From assembly GCA_046262015.1 (NCBI GenBank), contig JBHENN010000091.1, forward strand, positions 1-50,770: a DNA stretch of 50,770 bases. The letters run 5' to 3'. Source of the DNA: JBHENN01 sp046262015. Lineage in GTDB: Bacteria > Actinomycetota > CADDZG01 > WHSQ01. The position numbers were made by a program, and so were the translations under genes. Below are positions 23,819 through 31,381 of the stretch, in pieces (position 1 is the first letter of the stretch; each line of letters starts with the position of its first letter). The notes below the pieces were generated by a model that did no database searches, was not told where the DNA came from, and saw only the letters and a program-made list of their open reading frames with translations.

Positions 23819-24474
23819 GATGCCGACGCCATCTCGGATCGCAGCCGGTGGCTCACGATCACCCCTTGCTTCAGGATCACGCCGGCATGCGCGTAGGCCT
23901 TGACCCGCTTGGCGCCGTGCGTGGCGACGATGCCCACGCGGCCGGCGCGCCACCACTGCCGCAGCGCGTCCGACAGGTGCTCGGCGGCGTCGTCGTCGAG
24001 GTTCGCGTAGGGCTCGTCGAGGAACAGGAAGCGCGGCTCGTGCAGCACGGCGCGCGCCACCGCGGCGCGGCGCGCTACCCCGGCCGACAGCTCCCCCCCC
24101 CTCCGGTCGGCGTCGGTGCCCAGGGCCAGTGCCCCGATCACCTCGTCCACGCGTTCCGGTGCCAGGTCGTACAGGCGCGCGCCGAGCTCGAGGTTCTCCC
24201 GCACGGTCAGTCGTCCGTAGAGCCCGCTCGAGTGCCCGACGTAGCCGACCTCCCGGCGCAGCTCCTCGGCGCGCGACCGGTGCCACGCCACTCCGTCGAG
24301 CGTGACGTGGCCGGCCGACGGGCGAAGGAGCCCGGCGAGCACGCGCAGGAGGGTCGACTTCCCCGAGCCGTTCTGCCCGAACAACCCGACGATCCCCGGT
24401 TCGAGCCGAAGGTCGAGGTCCCGCAGCGCCACGGTCCCTCCGAACGAGACGCGCACCTTATGGAGGACGATCAC
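23815..24474 (-). CDS. ccmA: haem exporter ATPase CcmA
   Basis: 219 residues from a GTG at 24474 that overlaps the upstream stop by four bases. ABC ATPase with Walker A FGQNGSGKST (32-41), signature ELSAGVARRAAVAR, Walker B RFLFLDEP and H-loop VATHG. The signature Gln is replaced (LSAGVARR rather than LSxGQ), as is common in CcmA. Provides ATP hydrolysis for the CcmABCD complex. Confidence 0.93.
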   Translation of the reverse strand: MIVLHKVRVSFGGTVALRDLDLRLEPGIVGLFGQNGSGKSTLLRVLAGLLRPSAGHVTLDGVAWHRSRAEELRREVGYVGHSSGLYGRLTVRENLELGARLYDLAPERVDEVIGALALGTDADRRGGELSAGVARRAAVARAVLHEPRFLFLDEPYANLDDDAAEHLSDALRQWWRAGRVGIVATHGAKRVKAYAHAGVILKQGVIVSHRLRSEMASAS

Positions 24475-25640
24475 GGCGCCGGCTCCGCACCTGGCGCGCC
24501 GGGGACGCGCCCCTTCAGGGTCTTCCGCTGCACGCTCCATTGTTCGCGCGACAGCTCGCCCGACTCGTAGCGCAGATCGAGGCGCGCCAGCTCCGCCACG
24601 AGCGCGTCGCGCGCGGTCGGGCCGGTGCCCACCGCAGGCGTCTGGCGCGCCCATCGACGCCTCCGGACAACGACGAAGCCGGTCAGCACGGTGAGGGCGA
24701 GCGCGATCGGCACGAGCGCGGCCATCCAGTTGGGTGCGACCGAGGCGCGCGCGATCGCCAGCAGTTGGATCGGGTCCCCGGCGTCGACGGTCTCCTCCCC
24801 GCTCCACCTTCGATAGCGGGTGTTACCGATCGTTACCCGGCCGTCGTCCTCGAGGCGGTTGCTCAGCACCTCCAGCGGTGGTGTCGCGTGTACGCCGACG
24901 TCCAGGATCGGGTAGAGCGCGGTGCGAGACAGCTCGAAGGAGCCACCGCCCGCTCCCGGGACGCGGTAGCCGAAGGTGATCTGGGTGTCGCCGGGAGGGA
25001 TCGCGACCGTGGCCCCGAAGCCGAAGTCGGTGGGAACGATCTCGGGGATGTCGATGTCGGCCGCGATGATGCGCTGGTCGGTCGCGTCGCTCGGTATGGC
25101 GAAGCCCAGCGTCGGGATCGGACGCTTGTCGCGGCCCCCCGCATCGGCTCCTCGTCCGATGTAGGCGTGCTCCGACCGGTTGACGACGCGAACGGTCTCG
25201 ACGACCCCGAGGTCGCCCTCGTCGACCGTGAGGAACAAGAGGTCGCGCCGGATCAGGATCGCGGTGGGATCGGTCGTCGTGTCCCACACGTGCAGCTTCG
25301 AGTCGATCACGGGCTGGCGCCGCGGGAGATCCGGGATCGAGATCGCGCCGCCGGCGAAGGTCCCGCCGTCCCAGTGGGCATCGAGCGCGTAGAAGCGGTC
25401 GTCGCCGGTGGCCAGGTCGGCGAACTCGTAGCGTCCGCGCGCATCGGTCGTGGCGTTCCTGGTGAGCCGCACGGTCCCGTCGTCACGGCCGCCGACGAGG
25501 ACGACGCGCACGCCCTCCTGGGGGCGGCCCGTGCTCTCGTTGATCACCGTGCCGCGGATGACGCCGTCGCGCGCCCCTGCCGCCGCGGCGGGTAGGGCGC
25601 AGAGGGCCGCGGGGGCGAGGACCGCCGCTAGGAGCCGCAT
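24471..25640 (-). CDS. secreted/membrane protein with carboxypeptidase-regulatory-like domain, in ccm operon
   Basis: 389 residues from an ATG at 25640. Sec signal peptide (LLAAVLAPAALCALPAAAAGA), then a carboxypeptidase regulatory-like beta-sandwich (IRGTVINESTGRPQEGVRV), a further ~190-residue beta-rich region, and one membrane span near residues 312-335 followed by RRRRW. The cytoplasmic tail ARLDLRYESGELSREQW resembles the conserved helix of the neighbouring CcmI-like protein (VDLEQERLVGKLSDDDF). It overlaps both the CcmI-like gene and ccmA, so it is embedded in the ccm operon and may assist apocytochrome handling (inference). Confidence 0.7.
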   Translation of the reverse strand: MRLLAAVLAPAALCALPAAAAGARDGVIRGTVINESTGRPQEGVRVVLVGGRDDGTVRLTRNATTDARGRYEFADLATGDDRFYALDAHWDGGTFAGGAISIPDLPRRQPVIDSKLHVWDTTTDPTAILIRRDLLFLTVDEGDLGVVETVRVVNRSEHAYIGRGADAGGRDKRPIPTLGFAIPSDATDQRIIAADIDIPEIVPTDFGFGATVAIPPGDTQITFGYRVPGAGGGSFELSRTALYPILDVGVHATPPLEVLSNRLEDDGRVTIGNTRYRRWSGEETVDAGDPIQLLAIARASVAPNWMAALVPIALALTVLTGFVVVRRRRWARQTPAVGTGPTARDALVAELARLDLRYESGELSREQWSVQRKTLKGRVPGAPGAEPAP

Positions 25641-26053
25641 CGGACGCACGCCCCGGCGCCGTCGCGCAGCGCCCCGCACGACGGGCACGAGAGCCGCAGC
25701 TTCATCGCCGCGACCTCGGCCTCGATGTCGTCGGGTCCCCCGGAGGGGAGCTCCGCGTCCCCGCCCGGCGTGGCGAGCGCGTCCAGTTGCCGCAGCGCCG
25801 CTATCGCCTCGGCCTCGTAGGTGGCGCGGAGGACCGCGAAGTCATCGTCCGAGAGCTTACCGACGAGCCGTTCCTGTTCGAGGTCCACGATGGCATCGAG
25901 CGCCGCCCGCGTGCGACCGCTGGCTTCGTGGGTCTCGGGCTCCCCGGCGGGCTCGGCGGTCGCCGCCCCCCGCCGGAGCGGACCGACGACGTAATAGATA
26001 GCAACGGCGACCATGGCCGCGACGATCACGATGCCCACCGCGGCCGCGCTCAC
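25628..26053 (-). CDS. CcmI/CycH-like protein with C-terminal zinc ribbon
   Basis: 141 residues from a GTG at 26053 overlapping the ccmH stop by four bases. One N-terminal membrane helix (AAVGIVIVAAMVAVAIYYVVGPL), then a helix with the CcmI-type pattern VDLEQERLVGKLSDDDFAVL and YEAEAIAALRQLD, and a C-terminal zinc ribbon CPSCGALRDGAGACVRCG (two CxxC knuckles). It lacks the TPR domain of proteobacterial CcmI. Position between ccmH and ccmA supports a role in cytochrome c maturation. Confidence 0.72.
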   Translation of the reverse strand: MSAAAVGIVIVAAMVAVAIYYVVGPLRRGAATAEPAGEPETHEASGRTRAALDAIVDLEQERLVGKLSDDDFAVLRATYEAEAIAALRQLDALATPGGDAELPSGGPDDIEAEVAAMKLRLSCPSCGALRDGAGACVRCGS

Positions 26054-26511
26054 GCGCCCTCCTCCCGACGCGCCGCAAGCGCGGTCTCGAAGCGCGCGCG
26101 TTCCTGCGCGGTCACGCCTCCCGCCGCCACGGTCGCCCCTGGCGGGACTCTCAAGGTCCAGCGGCGGGCCAGGGCGAGAGCCAGCACTCCTCCGAGGACG
26201 AGGGCGGCCCCCGGCAGCAGCCACGCCAGCAGGCCGACCGCATCCCGAGCCGGGACGGCCCGGATCCCGGGCCCGAACTGTCCTTGCAGCTCGTCCATGA
26301 TGCGGGCGCGGCTCCAGCCGTCCCGGACCCATCCCTCGATGCGGGAGCGAAGCTCCATCGCCTTGCTCGACGGGCAATCGAGCAACGTGACGCCGGCGCA
26401 GTACGGCGACATCACCTGGGCGGCGATGTCGTTCGCGACGTCTTCGGGCGCGGCGCCCGCGGGAGACGCGACGAGCACGATCACGATCGCGGCCAGTAGA
26501 CCGGGTCTCAT
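26050..26511 (-). CDS. ccmH: CcmH-type cytochrome c maturation protein, non-canonical cysteines
   Basis: 153 residues from an ATG at 26511 overlapping the ccmF stop (ATGA). Sec signal, then a CcmH domain with MELRSRIEGWVRDGWSRARIMDEL (three-helix bundle) and FGPGIRAVP, ending with one membrane helix and a basic tail. In canonical CcmH the redox site is LRCxxCQ; here the region reads MSPYCAGVTLLDCPSS, with Cys38 and Cys46 seven residues apart. It can still form a disulfide but not a CxxC. CcmH reduces or holds apocytochrome for haem ligation by CcmF. Confidence 0.85.
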   Translation of the reverse strand: MRPGLLAAIVIVLVASPAGAAPEDVANDIAAQVMSPYCAGVTLLDCPSSKAMELRSRIEGWVRDGWSRARIMDELQGQFGPGIRAVPARDAVGLLAWLLPGAALVLGGVLALALARRWTLRVPPGATVAAGGVTAQERARFETALAARREEGA

Positions 26512-28517
26512 CGGGTCGCCACCGCCGGCTCCCGCACCGGGACCGCGGCGCGCGCTCGTACCGGTCCCGCGGCGGCCTCGGTGAGGAGCAGCGCCATCCC
26601 CGCCGCCATGACGATCGCGCCGCCCCAGATCCACCACGTGAGCGGGTTCACGAACGCCCTGACCGCGGCCGTGCCGTCGCGGTCGAAGGACGTGATCACG
26701 ACGTAGAGGTCCTCGACGGGCGTCGTCCGGATCGCGACCTCGGACTGTTGCTGCTGCTGGGCGAGATGGAAGTTGCGTTGGGGGCGCATCGTGGCGATCG
26801 TTTCCCCGCCGCGGGCGACCTCGAGGTGTGCCGTCGTGATCCTCTTCTCGGCCGTGGTGGTCTGGTCCACGTCCGCGTACGTGAGCGAGTAGGCCCCGAC
26901 GCGCATCGAGTCCCCCAGCCCGAGCAGACCCTGACGCTCCGTGCGGAAGGCCGACCCGCTGAGGCCCAGCGCGATCAGCACGACACCGAGGTGCACCACG
27001 TACCCTCCGTAGCGCCGCCGGTTGCGGAGCAGGGTCTTGCGCAGCGACGCCGGCCACCCGAGGCGCTCCCTCGTCCGATAGACGGCGCTGCCGCGCACGA
27101 ACTCGGAGATCACCGCGGTCGCGGTGAACGCGCACAGCGCGAAGGCGAGCAGCGCACCCGGGCTGCGGACACCTGCGGCCGCCGACGCGAGCGCCACAGC
27201 CGCGCCGAGCGCCAGCGGCACTCGAGCCGCGCGCACGAATGCGCCCGAGCTCATGCGGCGCCACGAGATCAGCGGGCCGATGCCGGTCAGGGCGATCAGA
27301 GCCAGGGCTATGGGCACGAACACCGAGTTGAAGAAGGGGGGTCCGACCGACAGACGGACCCCGGTGGTGACCTCCGCGACGATGGGATAGATCGTCCCCC
27401 ACAGCACGGTGAAGGCAGCGGCGAGGAAGAGGACGTTGTTAGCGAGGAACGCCGACTCCCGCGACAGCAGCGAGTCGAACCGGCTCTCGCTGCGCAACCG
27501 GTCGTAGCGCCATGCCACGACGCCGAACCCACCGACGAGCATCAGCGCGAGGAACGGCAGGAACCACCGGCCTATCGGCCCCTCGGTGAAGGTGTGGATG
27601 CTCGAGAGCAACCCGGAGCGCGTCAGGAAGGTCCCGAAGATGGCGAGCGCGTAGGTCATCAGGATGAGCGAGACGTTCCACACCTTGAACATCCTGCGCT
27701 TCTCCTGGATCACGACCGAGTGCAGGAACGCGGTCGCGGTGAGCCACGGCATGAACGAGGCGTTCTCGACCGGGTCCCATGCCCAGTAACCGCCCCAGCC
27801 CAGCTCGGTGTACGCCCACGCCCCCCCGAGGACGATCCCGATCGACAGGGCGCTCCACGCGAACATCGTCCAGCGGCGCGTCCCCCGGAACCAGCCGTCG
27901 TCCAGTCGGCCCGACAGCATGGCCCCGAGGGCGAACGCGAAAGGGATCGAGAAGCCCACGAACCCGGTGTAGAGGAGCGGTGGGTGGATCAGCATCCCCG
28001 GCGACTGCAGGAGCGGGTTGAGCCCCCGGCCGTCGGCGGGGATCGCCGCCGTCTGCGTGAACGGGTCGGCAGGAAGCAGCAGCAGCACGAGGAAGAACAG
28101 CGCGATCCCCGAGAGCACGCTTCCGGCCCAGTAGGTCGCACGCAGCCCGACCCTCGCCGCCCCCCGCCCTCTCGCGGCCACCGCGACGGCTGCGAAGACC
28201 ACGAGCAACAGGGTCCACAGCAGCAAGGAGCCTTCCATGCCTCCCCATAGCGCGCTCAGGGTGTAGGCGGGAGCGAGCGAGCGCGACGAGTAGTTGACGA
28301 CGTACTCGAGCGAGAAGTCGTGGGCCACGAGGGCGGTCACCAGGGCGACGGCGGCGAGGCTCACGAAACCGGCGGCCACCGCGGCCGCCCGCACCGCCGC
28401 ACCGCCGAGGTCCCGGCGGTTCCTCGCCGCGGCGAGCACGAACAGGACCAGGGCGACCACCGTGAACAGCGATGCGGCCGCGACGGACGGCCGCCCGAGC
28501 GAGGCGAGGGACCTCAT
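26508..28517 (-). CDS. ccmF: haem lyase subunit CcmF (cytochrome c synthase, System I)
   Basis: 669 residues, the usual length, with about 15 membrane helices. WWD motif WGGYWAWDPVENASFMPWL at 241-259; conserved histidines in MLIHPPLLYTG (His178), AFLHSVVIQ and the C-terminal YVVHLGVVLI. Early family motif SLAPAYTLSALWGGMEGS present. CcmF takes haem from CcmE and attaches it to CxxCH of apocytochromes, here the di-haem reductase subunit and coxB. Follows ccmE by 18 bases. Confidence 0.96.
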   Translation of the reverse strand: MRSLASLGRPSVAAASLFTVVALVLFVLAAARNRRDLGGAAVRAAAVAAGFVSLAAVALVTALVAHDFSLEYVVNYSSRSLAPAYTLSALWGGMEGSLLLWTLLLVVFAAVAVAARGRGAARVGLRATYWAGSVLSGIALFFLVLLLLPADPFTQTAAIPADGRGLNPLLQSPGMLIHPPLLYTGFVGFSIPFAFALGAMLSGRLDDGWFRGTRRWTMFAWSALSIGIVLGGAWAYTELGWGGYWAWDPVENASFMPWLTATAFLHSVVIQEKRRMFKVWNVSLILMTYALAIFGTFLTRSGLLSSIHTFTEGPIGRWFLPFLALMLVGGFGVVAWRYDRLRSESRFDSLLSRESAFLANNVLFLAAAFTVLWGTIYPIVAEVTTGVRLSVGPPFFNSVFVPIALALIALTGIGPLISWRRMSSGAFVRAARVPLALGAAVALASAAAGVRSPGALLAFALCAFTATAVISEFVRGSAVYRTRERLGWPASLRKTLLRNRRRYGGYVVHLGVVLIALGLSGSAFRTERQGLLGLGDSMRVGAYSLTYADVDQTTTAEKRITTAHLEVARGGETIATMRPQRNFHLAQQQQQSEVAIRTTPVEDLYVVITSFDRDGTAAVRAFVNPLTWWIWGGAIVMAAGMALLLTEAAAGPVRARAAVPVREPAVATR

Positions 28518-28535
28518 CGCTGAGCCCCCATCAGG

Positions 28536-28949
28536 TCAGGCCTTGGCTTGGAACTTCGAGGGGCACTTCGCCAGCACCTGGGTGGCGGTCAGGGTCCCGC
28601 CGTCGAACCGCCCCAAGGCGACGACCTCGGAGCCGTCCTCGAACGCGTCGGGCAACGGGGTGTCGGTCGTCACCTCCACCGTTCGGCGGCCGTCCGTGAC
28701 GGCGAACCCGGTGGTCAAGCCGCCGCGCTCGATCGACCCCGGGACGACCTTGCCGTTGAGGCGGAGGTCGTGATCGACGCTGCTCGGGCCCAAGGCAAGC
28801 ACCTCGGTCGGCGTGTAGTAGAAGGCCGCCGCCCCGGGCCTGCTCATGGCCCACCCGACGAGTGCGATGAGGGTCACCGCGACGACCCCGCCCCCGATCG
28901 CGAACTTGGCGCGCCGGCGGGAAGGAGGAGGGGTGAGAGGCTGTTCCAT
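28536..28949 (-). CDS. ccmE: haem chaperone CcmE, CxxxF variant
   Basis: 137 residues from an ATG at 28949. N-terminal anchor helix (IGGGVVAVTLIALVGWAM), then the CcmE beta-barrel (FYYTPTEV, RLNGKVVPGSI, ALGRFDGGTLTATQVLAK). The haem-binding residue is normally His in HxxxY; here Cys129 in CPSKF takes its place, with Phe133 in place of Tyr. Cys-type (CxxxY) CcmE proteins are known in archaea and some sulfate reducers; the Phe is a further change. First gene of the ccm operon, with a -10 at 28960-28965. Confidence 0.9.
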   Translation of the reverse strand: MEQPLTPPPSRRRAKFAIGGGVVAVTLIALVGWAMSRPGAAAFYYTPTEVLALGPSSVDHDLRLNGKVVPGSIERGGLTTGFAVTDGRRTVEVTTDTPLPDAFEDGSEVVALGRFDGGTLTATQVLAKCPSKFQAKA

Positions 28950-28959
28950 CGACCCAGAG

Positions 28960-28965
28960 ACTAAA
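28960..28965 (-). promoter_or_regulatory. -10 element of the ccm operon promoter
   Basis: TTTAGT on the minus strand, ten bases before the ccmE ATG at 28949. Distance and near-leaderless leader match the ctaA promoter and the promoter at 37779. The region between the two divergent genes is only 32 bases. Confidence 0.45.
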
Positions 28966-28981
28966 TGGTGGAGGAGCCATA

Positions 28982-29614
28982 GTGGCCAACCCGTACCCGC
29001 TCGACCTGCGGGGCGACCTGCTCGATCGCGGTCTGAGGCTGGCCTACATGTCCCTCGGGTGGAACGCCCTCGAGACGGTGGTCGGCCTCGGGGCAGGCGT
29101 CGCGGCCTCGTCGGTGGCGTTGATCGGCTTCGCGCTCGACTCGATCGTCGAGGCGTCGTCCGCGGGGGTGATCGTGTGGCGCCTGCGAAGCGAGCGGAGC
29201 GGGGCACGCACCGCGGCCGAGGCCGAGACCAAGGCTATCCGGCTGGTGGCGGTCGCCTTCGTCGCCCTGGCACTGTACGTCGGGCTGCGCGCCCTGCTCG
29301 ACCTCGCCGCCGGCACCCGGCCCGAGGAGAGCATGGTCGGCATCGCCCTCGCGCTCGTGTCCCTCGTGGTCATGCCCGTGCTGGCATGGCGTAAGCGGGT
29401 CGTAGCCCGGGGGCTCGACAGCCGGGCCGTCCAGGCCGACTCGCGGCAGACCTCGCTGTGTACCTACCTGTCGGCTTTCTTGCTGGTGGGCCTCGCGGCG
29501 AACGCGTGGTTCGGGTGGTGGTGGGCCGACCCCGCGGCGGGCGTTGCCATCGCGGCCCTCGCAGGGCGCGAGGGGATCGAGCTGTGGCGGAACGACGACC
29601 TCTGCTGTGCCTAG
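28982..29614 (+). CDS. cation-efflux (CDF-like) membrane protein lacking the C-terminal domain
   Basis: 210 residues from a GTG at 28982 with a strong GGAGGAG. Six helices of a cation diffusion facilitator: GFALDSIVEASSAGVIVWRL (site-A-like Asp in helix 2) and QADSRQTSLCTYLSAFLLVGL (Asp in helix 5). The cytoplasmic metallochaperone-like domain of most CDF proteins is missing; the protein ends shortly after GREGIELWRNDDLCC. Candidate for divalent metal export. Its stop overlaps the convergent ccmG-type gene by four bases. Confidence 0.82.
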   Translation: MANPYPLDLRGDLLDRGLRLAYMSLGWNALETVVGLGAGVAASSVALIGFALDSIVEASSAGVIVWRLRSERSGARTAAEAETKAIRLVAVAFVALALYVGLRALLDLAAGTRPEESMVGIALALVSLVVMPVLAWRKRVVARGLDSRAVQADSRQTSLCTYLSAFLLVGLAANAWFGWWWADPAAGVAIAALAGREGIELWRNDDLCCA

Positions 29615-30228
29615 TCGAGGAGCGCGGCGACCTGTTTCTCCAGCACCGGCCGGGTCAGGGCCCCGAGGTACGCGCTGCCGCGCGCGTCGGTCAGCACCTT
29701 GCCGACCGCGAGGGGCGCGATCGTGCCGTCACGGTCGATGAAGAAGGTCTGGGGCAAGAAGCGGTCGTTGATGCGGTAGGCGTCGGCAAGCTCGCCCTCT
29801 ACGTCGCGGACGATCGGATAGCTCATGCCGAAGGCCTTCGCGAAGTCCGCCGCCGCCGCCGGGGTGTCGCGTTCGACGTCGACGCCCACCACGACCAGGC
29901 CGTCGGCGCGGTGCTTGCGCCACACGGCGTCGAGGAGCGGCGCCTCCTCGCGGCACGGGTCGCACCCCGACCACCAGAAGTTGAGGACGACCACCGAGCC
30001 CTCCAGGTCGTCGTCGGAGAGGGTTCCCTCGAGGTCGCCGGCTGCGGTCACGCGGGGAAGCTCGAACCCGGGTGCCGGCGCGCCGGGCTCGATCTCGGCC
30101 GCGGGACCAGGTCTGAGGACCCCGTAAGCGAGGAGGCCCAGCAACGCTCCTCCTGCTAGGAGCGAGGGGAGGAACCGCGCGACGCGTGACGCGCCGGAGC
30201 CGTGCTCGAGCTCGTCTCTCGGGACCAT
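29611..30228 (-). CDS. CcmG/ResA/TlpA-type membrane-anchored thioredoxin
   Basis: 205 residues. One N-terminal membrane helix (FLPSLLAGGALLGLLAYGVL), then an extracytoplasmic thioredoxin fold with active site WWSGCDPCREE (Cys89, Cys92), the central insert of the TlpA family (VVVGVDVERDTPAAAADFAKAFG), and cis-Pro in FLPQTFFIDRDG. It keeps apocytochrome cysteines or the CuA site reduced, using electrons from CcdA. It sits between the ccm and cox gene groups and is divergent from coxB. Confidence 0.9.
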   Translation of the reverse strand: MVPRDELEHGSGASRVARFLPSLLAGGALLGLLAYGVLRPGPAAEIEPGAPAPGFELPRVTAAGDLEGTLSDDDLEGSVVVLNFWWSGCDPCREEAPLLDAVWRKHRADGLVVVGVDVERDTPAAAADFAKAFGMSYPIVRDVEGELADAYRINDRFLPQTFFIDRDGTIAPLAVGKVLTDARGSAYLGALTRPVLEKQVAALLD

Positions 30229-30261
30229 CTCCGCGCGAGGCTACCCGTGCGTGGGGTCAGA

Positions 30262-30267
30262 TATATT
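30262..30267 (+). promoter_or_regulatory. -10 element of the cox operon promoter
   Basis: TATATT inside ATATATTCC, the best -10 match in the window, 32 bases before the coxB ATG, which has its own GGAGAGG ribosome binding site. No convincing -35. Unlike several other promoters here it yields a normal leader of about 25 bases. Confidence 0.55.
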
Positions 30268-30299
30268 CCGCTCGTCTGTCGGCACCCAGCGGAGAGGGC

Positions 30300-31334
30300 A
30301 TGCGAGGTCACACGGTAGCCAGACGTCTGCTGATCGCGCTCGCAGCACTCTGCGCGCTCGCCCTGGCTTCGTGTGCCAATGCCGACGCGCCGCAAGACGT
30401 CTTTCGCCCGGTGGGAGACCATGCGATCAAGGCCGACCGGCTGTGGGACATCGTCTTTCCGATCGCCGTCGTCATCTTCTTCTTGGTCCAGGGGGCTCTC
30501 GTCTTCGCCCTGGTCAGGTTCAGGCACCGGCCGGGGCGCCAGGCCGAGCAGTTCCACGGCAACACCAAGCTCGAGGTGATCCTGACGCTGGTCCCCGCGA
30601 TGATCCTCGCAGGGATCGCCATACCCACGGTCAAGACGGTCTTCGAGCTCGCCGAGCCGCCTAAAGGCGACGATGTCATCAACGTCACCGTCATCGCTCA
30701 TCAGTTCTGGTGGGAGTACCGGTATCCGGACCTCGGGATCGAGACGGCGAACGACATGCACATCCCGACCGGCGTACCGGTCGCGGTCGCCATCAAGGGG
30801 GTCACGATCGAGGACGACGTGATCCACAGCTTCTGGGTCCCCCGGCTGGCGGGCAAGCAAGACGCGGTCCCGGGTAGGACCACGCACCTCACCCTGCGCA
30901 CCGACCAGGAGGGCACCTACAAAGGGCAGTGCACCGAGTTCTGCGGGCTCTCGCACGCCAACATGCGCCTTCAGGTGATCGCCCAGTCACCGGAGGAGTT
31001 CGACGAATGGGTGGCCGAGCAGCGCCGGCCGGCGGCTCCGGCCGAAGAGGGGCTCGCGGCCGAGGGCGAGAAGCTGTTCTTGGCAACCACCCCCGGATGC
31101 ATCAACTGTCACGCGATCGGCGGCACCGACGCGCAGGGGGACACCGGCCCCGACCTCACCCACTTCGCCTCCCGGGAGCTCTTCGCGGGCGACACCTTCG
31201 TCAATAACGATGCCAACCTCGCTCAGTGGCTGGAGAACCCGCCCGAGATGAAACCGGGGGCTCGCATGCCCGATTACGGTTTGACCAAGGCCGAGATCGA
31301 CGCTCTGGTCGCATACATGAGGACGCTCGAATGA
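30300..31334 (+). CDS. coxB: caa3-type cytochrome c oxidase subunit II with fused cytochrome c
   Basis: 344 residues from an ATG at 30300 (GGAGAGG upstream). Lipoprotein-type signal with lipobox LASC (Cys25), two membrane helices, cupredoxin domain with the binuclear CuA ligands His176, Cys211, Glu213, Cys215, His219, Met222 (CTEFCGLSHANM), and a C-terminal cytochrome c with CINCH (267-271) and PGARMPDYG (axial Met). The fusion defines a caa3 oxidase. Electrons enter from soluble or anchored donors such as the cupredoxins encoded nearby. Its stop overlaps the micro-ORF start (ATGA). Confidence 0.96.
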   Translation: MRGHTVARRLLIALAALCALALASCANADAPQDVFRPVGDHAIKADRLWDIVFPIAVVIFFLVQGALVFALVRFRHRPGRQAEQFHGNTKLEVILTLVPAMILAGIAIPTVKTVFELAEPPKGDDVINVTVIAHQFWWEYRYPDLGIETANDMHIPTGVPVAVAIKGVTIEDDVIHSFWVPRLAGKQDAVPGRTTHLTLRTDQEGTYKGQCTEFCGLSHANMRLQVIAQSPEEFDEWVAEQRRPAAPAEEGLAAEGEKLFLATTPGCINCHAIGGTDAQGDTGPDLTHFASRELFAGDTFVNNDANLAQWLENPPEMKPGARMPDYGLTKAEIDALVAYMRTLE

Positions 31335-31381
31335 CCTATCGGCATCAGCATCCCCACGACGAGGACGAGAGGAAGGACTGA
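31331..31381 (+). CDS. 16-codon micro-ORF coupling coxB to coxA
   Basis: ATG at 31331 overlaps the coxB stop and the ORF stop (TGA 31379-31381) overlaps the coxA ATG at 31381 (TGATG). The peptide MTYRHQHPHDEDERKD is His/Asp/Glu-rich. It fills the coxB-coxA gap exactly with no base outside a reading frame. The AGAGGAAGG before coxA lies within it. It may be a real small subunit, a metal-binding leader, or only a translational coupler; size gives no further proof. Confidence 0.4.
   Translation: MTYRHQHPHDEDERKD

Noticed and set aside
30300..30320. GGTCACAC near the coxB start considered as half of a Rex site
   Set aside because: No matching TGTGA half at the right distance; the site is inside the coding sequence.
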